Below, one piece after another: positions 60,101-64,000 of a DNA stretch of 64,000 bases (its first letter is position 1; the number at the start of each line of letters is the position of its first letter). The notes beneath the pieces are model-generated. The model was not told the DNA's origin. It made no database searches and saw nothing but the letters and a program-made list of their open reading frames with translations. Origin of the DNA: Plutella xylostella (Eukaryota > Arthropoda > Insecta > Lepidoptera > Plutellidae). The DNA lies in NCBI RefSeq assembly GCF_932276165.1, contig NC_064002.1, positions 5,022,001 through 5,086,000 on the forward strand. The letters run 5' to 3'. Position numbers and translations under genes: made by a program.

Positions 60101-61588
60101 ATGATGCAATGTATTTTCTGACATGTGATCAAGAGCGATGTATTCATGCATGAATTTTAAATATCTGTCCTTTAAAAGAGAATCGCGCTCCAGCTTGCGC
60201 TCTAAGGCGTAGAATCTACGCTGAGCCATTGTATAAGAGTCACCTAGGCTTTCAGGCGAGTCTTTCAACGGTATCGTTACCACAAATTGACCATTATTGT
60301 CGCGACGTGTGGTTTTCTGAAAGAGTTCCTCACAGGCTTGTTCCTCATTGGAGAAACACTTTCCGGCAGGTACCGAATCCAACTCCCAAAAACGAGTAAG
60401 TTGGTCTGACTCTTCAGTCGAAAGAAAGTGACATGCTGGGGGTTGATGACGATTCATTGATGTATGTACACACCCTGATATAAGCCAACCGAATTGTGAT
60501 GATTGCAAGTTAGGTTGTTTATGACCTAGCTTAATTGAGTTGGAACCTAAGACGTCCCAAAATACTTCAGCGCCAACTAAGATGTCAACAACTGAAGGTA
60601 TGTTGAAGGTAGGATCTGCTAGCTGAAGACCTGGCGGTATGGGAATCGACTGTGTGTCTATGTAAGAGCCAGGGAGAGCAGTTGTGATTTTAGGTAGAAT
60701 GTAACAACCTATGTTTGTCCTATAGTCACCCACGCAAGAATAAATAGTTACGTCACACATTTCAGAGGAGCTAGAAACTTGATCATTTATACCTGAGACG
60801 GTGGAGCTGGTGCTGCGTCTTACCAAGCCCAGCTTGCCACAGAGGTCCTGGGTGATGAAGTTGGAGGTGCTCCCGTTGTCTAGGAGAAGTCTAGCAGAGT
60901 GCAGGTTCCCATCGACGTCGGCAACTCTCGCCATAGCTGTGGAAAGCAGGACAATACCTCTGTTACATGCGGATGTTGGAGAAGAAATAATGTTGGTGGA
61001 CAATGCTACATTGTCACCGTTGTCATTCTCTTGAAAAATTTCCCTGTGAAGCAGGGTGTTGTGCCTATATTTGCAATATTTGCAATGAGACAACGTGCAT
61101 GATTTTGCAGAATGACCTGGCCTGAGGCAATTCATACAAACATTGCTCTCAGAAGCTTTCTTTATTCTTGCCTCAATGTCGAGTTTTCTAAAAAATTCAC
61201 AAGTGAATAGAAAATGAGCATCTGAGCACATAGGGCATTTGTTTTTATGTTGAAATGGTTTATGTTTTGTTGTTGAATGAAAGTTTTTTATTTGTTTATT
61301 GGAATCCTGATGGGAACTAATAGTTGTGGCTGATGATGATGATGACGACTTGTTTTTGTTTACGAACTTGCTGTTGTCGTTTAAAGTTTCGATTAGATCT
61401 GCCCTATTCGACAAAAATGACGTGAATTGTTTTAAAGATGGTGAAGAGTTTATTGAATTTTTGAACTCTTCCCATTGCCTGTTGGTCGAGGGGTCTAATT
61501 TTTTGGTCATGATGAAGATAATTAAGGTGTCCCAATTATCCACTGGTTCACCGAGTGAAGACAGTGCACGCAGATTTTTGTTGGTCAT
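57110..61588 (-). CDS. BEL/Pao gag(partial)-pol polyprotein, 1492 codons
   Basis: Domains in order: C-terminal part of Gag (residues about 1-60, ending the DUF1759-type region); CCHC zinc knuckle C151-x2-C154-x4-H159-x4-C164 with further Cys/His pairs; retropepsin-like A17 protease with DNGS at 237-240; reverse transcriptase with catalytic Asp566 (TGDVEKMY) and YVDD at 640-643; RNase H region (FTDASEKAYGACVY); integrase HHCC zinc finger; integrase core (VGVDYAGPV, DNGTNFVG); and the C-terminal DUF5641-like domain. The frame has no internal stop. The ATG at 61588 is accidental: its codons belong mid-Gag (NLRALSSLGEPVDNWD) and the sequence before it is foreign to gag. No env frame follows. Confidence 0.93.
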   Translation of the reverse strand: MTNKNLRALSSLGEPVDNWDTLIIFIMTKKLDPSTNRQWEEFKNSINSSPSLKQFTSFLSNRADLIETLNDNSKFVNKNKSSSSSSATTISSHQDSNKQIKNFHSTTKHKPFQHKNKCPMCSDAHFLFTCEFFRKLDIEARIKKASESNVCMNCLRPGHSAKSCTLSHCKYCKYRHNTLLHREIFQENDNGDNVALSTNIISSPTSACNRGIVLLSTAMARVADVDGNLHSARLLLDNGSTSNFITQDLCGKLGLVRRSTSSTVSGINDQVSSSSEMCDVTIYSCVGDYRTNIGCYILPKITTALPGSYIDTQSIPIPPGLQLADPTFNIPSVVDILVGAEVFWDVLGSNSIKLGHKQPNLQSSQFGWLISGCVHTSMNRHQPPACHFLSTEESDQLTRFWELDSVPAGKCFSNEEQACEELFQKTTRRDNNGQFVVTIPLKDSPESLGDSYTMAQRRFYALERKLERDSLLKDRYLKFMHEYIALDHMSENTLHHSSDKKYYMPHHGVVRESSTTTKLRVVYDCSARTSSGKSFNDIQMVGPTFQDDLLSILLRFRQHKFVVTGDVEKMYRAVLVEPHQRSLQQILFRFDRSEPLKSYTLKTLTYGTAAAAYLATKCLTTLADQSTEPAVRDSIKHDFYVDDFLSGGDTVDSVVELCNGVVQTLGSAKFNLRKWQSNNKSILESISNFDKHNIEKTLNLNDASPSKTLGLYWDSNLDNLFFTIELTVPNKITKRTILSIVSQVFDPMGLVGPCVVLAKMLLQHLWIQKCDWDSSVPTDIKLKFNDFIQSLPALNSIRIPRWVLCDSSVLIEYHTFTDASEKAYGACVYVRAVAVDGSVSVRLLASKNKVSPIKASTIPRLELCGALLGTRLYLKVRQSLTLPLSHCYFWCDSTIVLGWLSASPSRLNSFVRNRVSEIQEATINQTWSYVPSKSNPADLNSRGMKADSIGSSTLWWSGPDFLKHKEIDFPPSPLLQNLVLPEVVMHADVADETNDCSSNNLISALIHKSSSITKLIRVIAYILRFIQNCKSNPKSSGSLTSSDLQSAKTLIIRSAQQEMFPDEYKILKNNQSLHKKNRLISLSPFIDSQDIIRVGGRLDNSHYTYDVKHPILLGNNHHLTKLIFEAMHKALFHAGPQILLANIRLSYWPLNGKNLSKKIVRQCVRCVRFKSQPIQIKMGNLPTDRTHLEFPFLNVGVDYAGPVLIADRKGRGCRLHKSYICVFVCFAVRAVHLELVSDLTKEGFLAAFSRFTARRGKSQRVYCDNGTNFVGAFNELTRLLESSSKDIEADIANHGIDFKFIPAYSPHFGGLWESAVKSTKHLLRRVLNLTHLTYEELSTCLIQIEAILNSRPLTPLSSDPSDLSYLSPAHFLIGRPLTSVPGPQVADVNLQQLERHERIEKLRHHFWQRYANEYISLLQQRTKWQTDGQDLKTGTMVLVKDMNQPPLLWLLGRVTDVKPGPDGRSRVAEILTKKGTITRAYNNLCPLPVSTS

Positions 61589-61638
61589 GTCCCGATTTCC
61601 TCAAACATAAAGAAATCGATTTTCCCCCATCTCCCCTC
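61589..61638 (-). repeat. 50-bp inverted copy of pol at the gag breakpoint
   Basis: These 50 bases are the exact reverse complement of 58667-58716, inside this element's own pol. The copy occupies the place where the 5' UTR and start of gag should be, directly joining the tRNA-like stretch on one side and truncated gag on the other. Confidence 0.92.
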
Positions 61639-61639
61639 C

Positions 61640-61678
61640 ATCCATAGGTCGCTGGTTCATATCCGGCTCGAAGGACCA
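61640..61678 (+). other. Primer-binding site extended into 39 nt of tRNA-Tyr
   Basis: Plus-strand sequence from ATCCATAGGTC to GAAGGACCA reads as the 3' half of a mature tRNA-Tyr including CCA: variable loop, T arm (GCTGG/CCGGC stem), acceptor strand TCGAAGG, A73, CCA. One base (61679) separates it from the 5' LTR, as expected of a primer-binding site. Only the last 18 nt are needed for priming; here the copy continues about 21 nt further. At position 58 (61660) there is T where all tRNAs have A. Confidence 0.8.
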
Positions 61679-61679
61679 C

Positions 61680-61961
61680 TAGTTGAGTGTTAGGCTCCTG
61701 GTGCTATGCTTCTGGGAACTCCTAACTTCTTCAATGAAACTCAGATAGAATTTAGACAAAACTGTATTAATTAAAATAGGCGCTGATTGTGCAAAAGGCC
61801 GAGAAATTTATGTTGCGCGGTCGCAGAGAGCTGAGCGAGAGTGTGTGCCGCGCCGCGATGTCTCGGAGCTCGCATCGCGCGAGTGGTGGAGGCACGAAGA
61901 TTGCCGATGATCCCCGAGGCGATGTAGGCAGGTTGTAGGTGTAGGCGTTCCGGTCGGAACA
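61680..61961 (-). repeat. BEL 5' LTR
   Basis: Appears identical to 56801-57082. It lies upstream of gag-pol on the minus strand and adjoins the primer-binding site. Confidence 0.9.
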
Positions 61962-61981
61962 CCAGATGCCTGCGACATAAA

Positions 61982-63247
61982 CATGTCCAATATCCAGAAA
62001 TTCAAGGGCCAGACCTAGGTAAGGAAGATAGAACGCCCCGGGAAAAGGATTATGGACGGTTACTTCTGTTTAAATGCATATTGAACCATAAAAACATTAT
62101 ATTATTATTAGAATTACTATTTAAAGTTTTATCTCCCAAGGACGATTTCAAGTGATCCTTAAATTATAATCGATGGAATATCCTTGATATTTTCGTAACA
62201 AAATATGGGTTATATGAGGCTGATTCAAAATTATGCTTGGCAGAAGGCCAAAGTACTTTCATGTTTGATACAAAATAAATTGGGGATAGGCCGATGACAT
62301 CGTAGCAACAAACTATTATAGGTACTTAGGTACTTATCTAACCATATATTGAATATATGTATAAGCTGCTTACAGGTATACTCAGATACTCTTGGATGGT
62401 GGTTATAAAAGTCTTACCAAAGTATTACAAATTCGCAAATACGTTTTATTTGTTTTAATTATGATTTCATAACGTGAATTTTATCTGTATAGTTTAGCCA
62501 ATCTAAATCCGATCACTGTATAAGAATTTCAGCTGGAAAATTTTCAAGAACTGGAGAATAGTCTCATGGGAACGAACAACTCAACCATTTTATTTTGGAA
62601 TGTGCTGGAATGAGTCTAAACATACACTGTGAATCATGATGGCCGTCGTGCCTAGGTCTAGGCATACATCGCGTTTATCGCCATTTCCTTTGGCATTTCA
62701 ATGTTATATTTATGCTTTTAAAAAAGAGTGCCCGCTGATAAAAACCACATCGATCTTCTCAATGTAATAAAACTTCAAACAAGTATTTAAACTGTGAATG
62801 AAAATGTGTGCCAGCTATTTTGATTTACGATCTGATTCATATCGTGTGATTGGATTTTAATGTGAAGATGTATTCATCTCCAAACAGGAGCACTCCAATT
62901 CAAGATGAGAAAAGAAATTGATTTATTCGTTAGACAGACGTATTTTTATGATAATGCAATCAATCAAACGCATCAAAATGCAACATACACAACACAACAC
63001 AAGTTCATGACTATCCTTCTAAAACTAGGATTAAACCGAAATTCCACGAAACGTACGAATTAATGCCCGCTCGGCCGCGAAGCTTACGCAGGCTGTCGCC
63101 CACGGCGCGGCACCTCAACCACCGACTATATTTCCAAAATAGAATGCATCAAAATCGCGTTGTTTACGTGTCGGGAGCGGCTGGAGCGGCAGTCACCGCC
63201 CGCACTCCGCTCGAGCCACTATCCGCGCCCTGTGATCTCCCTCAGCC
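61982..63247. other. Intronic/intergenic, rising GC before next exon
   Basis: AT-rich with no supported exon until about 63060. From there to 63247 it is GC-rich and looks like a 5' UTR/promoter block. A CTCCCTCAG acceptor-like word just before 63246 also leaves open that the next exon is internal. Confidence 0.4.
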
Positions 63248-63369
63248 ATGTCGGTCAACCAAAACTTCTTCCCTAACGGCTACCAGGACCCCATGCATCC
63301 TGAGGACGAGGCCGTCGCCAACTGGGTGCGTGCAACCACTAACAACCTCCCACTTGACCCTCCAGTGAG
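63248..63369 (+). CDS. Candidate first coding exon, possibly alternative Zasp66 start
   Basis: ATG in CAGCCATGTCG context opens MSVNQNFFPNGYQDPMHPED, then EAVANW. Two donors are plausible: TGG|GTGCGT near 63325 or CCA|GTGAGC after 63365. Upstream 190 bases are GC-rich and promoter-like. EDEAVAN resembles a conserved stretch of Zasp66 as I recall it (EEQAAIVN), so this may be an alternative promoter exon of the same gene, lacking the PDZ domain. Downstream exons are beyond the window. Confidence 0.4.
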
Positions 63370-63544
63370 CGTGTATGGAGCTATGGGCGTGAAACACTAT
63401 CCCCATGTATCGGTGAATCGCCCGAGTTTTGGAAGGCACGTTTTCTCGAATGTTCCGACGGATTCTATATCGGGCGCACTTGAAACTTGCGCGTTGTGTT
63501 ACAAAATTTGTGATGTAATGCTTATGAACGGTCCTTGGACGTAA

Positions 63545-64000
63545 ATATTATGGTGGTTTGTTATAGATATTGGTTACTGATACTGTTTCATAGGAATTGT
63601 GCTTACTCAACAGGAACCTAGATACTAAAAGCTTCTTTCTATCCGCCTCTGCCTCTTTAAGTTAATGCTTATGATACTAAAGTAACTGGATGGCATTCGG
63701 CTTGTAGGTGTTACTTATAACTCGAAATAGAACTCATAATATGTATAATGATGAAAAAGAGGTCAAGGTGCAGCTTCCAGAGTGAAGCTAAGGAAACGTT
63801 TGCATGATGGAATTAATAGAACATTTAGAATATTGTCGTTAAGCCTAGGCTCTCAGAGAGATCTGACAGTCGAGTTGCCCACTTACACGTCGACTCTCTC
63901 AGCACAAGCTTGCTTGTGTTAGGGTTCACCAACCCGCACTAGGCAAACATTGTGGACTAGGCCTTAAAACCTTCTTTCATGGGAAGGAGACCCGCGCTCC
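63545..64000. other. Right edge, no gene recognised
   Basis: Non-coding as far as can be read. Probably the intron after the 63248 exon. Confidence 0.4.

Larger units (their letters stand above)
56801..61961 (-). mobile_element. BEL/Pao LTR retrotransposon, 5.16 kb, 5'-deleted
   Basis: Two 282-bp LTRs (56801-57082 and 61680-61961) read as identical by eye. The 5-bp target duplication CCAGA lies at 56796-56800 and 61962-61966. Orientation is minus, so the 61680-61961 copy is the 5' LTR. The internal region holds one long gag-pol frame but lacks the 5' untranslated region and the first part of gag. Identical LTRs and an open pol mean a recent insertion. Without full Gag it would need help in trans. 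Confidence 0.93.
56171..61977. mobile_element. MITE with long TIRs, split by a BEL element
   Basis: The left end reads TGTCGCAGGCATCTGGTTTA and continues for about 65 bp. The inverted copy runs up to 56800 and resumes after the BEL insertion at 61967-61977 (TGCCTGCGACA). Joined across the insertion, the right TIR mirrors the left. TAAA flanks both outer ends (56167-56170 and 61978-61981). Original length is about 641 bp; no transposase frame. Confidence 0.75.

Noticed and set aside
57110..61588. Complete, autonomous BEL element or one with env
   Set aside because: Gag is truncated at its start and no envelope-like frame follows pol.
61640..61678. tRNA-Tyr gene
   Set aside because: Only the 3' half is present, CCA is encoded and position 58 is wrong. 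It is the primer-binding scar of the BEL element.

Overview
The window is intron-rich, AT-rich insect nuclear DNA, almost certainly from a moth or butterfly. Supporting signs are the tRNA-derived SINE at 3268-3535, several short TIR (terminal inverted repeat) families, a BEL/Pao retrotransposon and the insect-like gene structures. Nothing bacterial or viral was seen. Layout: 1-5.3 kb holds SINEs and the probable 3' UTR of the first gene. From 29736 down to 5388 (minus strand) lies the complete coding sequence of mitochondrial 2-oxoglutarate dehydrogenase E1 (Ogdh), whose exon phases all close. Head-to-head with it, 32325-41125 (plus) is the complete mitochondrial calcium uptake regulator MICU1. 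A three-exon Golgi carbohydrate sulfotransferase (36600-34906, minus) sits inside one MICU1 intron. From about 43.2 kb to the right edge is a muscle Z-disc PDZ gene, Zasp66-like (plus), with long introns and incomplete here. Between 56.2 and 62.0 kb a BEL/Pao LTR element is inserted in the right terminal repeat of a MITE. Function: Ogdh and MICU1 both act in the mitochondrial matrix/Ca2+ axis, because Ca2+ admitted by the uniporter that MICU1 gates activates the TCA cycle. Both genes carry alternative exon cassettes that can be read from splice-site phase. Ogdh has three mutually exclusive exons (25037-25154, 22840-22972, 21404-21506) and a 105-nt C-terminal cassette. MICU1 has two equal-length (160 nt) mutually exclusive exons and a 12-nt micro-exon. 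Most unusual observations: (1) six exons (five in Ogdh, one in MICU1) are followed in the downstream intron by decayed tandem copies of the exon 3' end plus donor site. (2) The BEL element carries a primer-tRNA scar: about 39 nt of tRNA-Tyr 3' sequence beside the LTR, far beyond an 18-nt primer-binding site, with a T at the position corresponding to m1A58. (3) That scar is fused to a 50-bp inverted piece of the element's own pol, replacing the start of gag. All protein and splice calls were made by reading the sequence; no search or transcript data were available.
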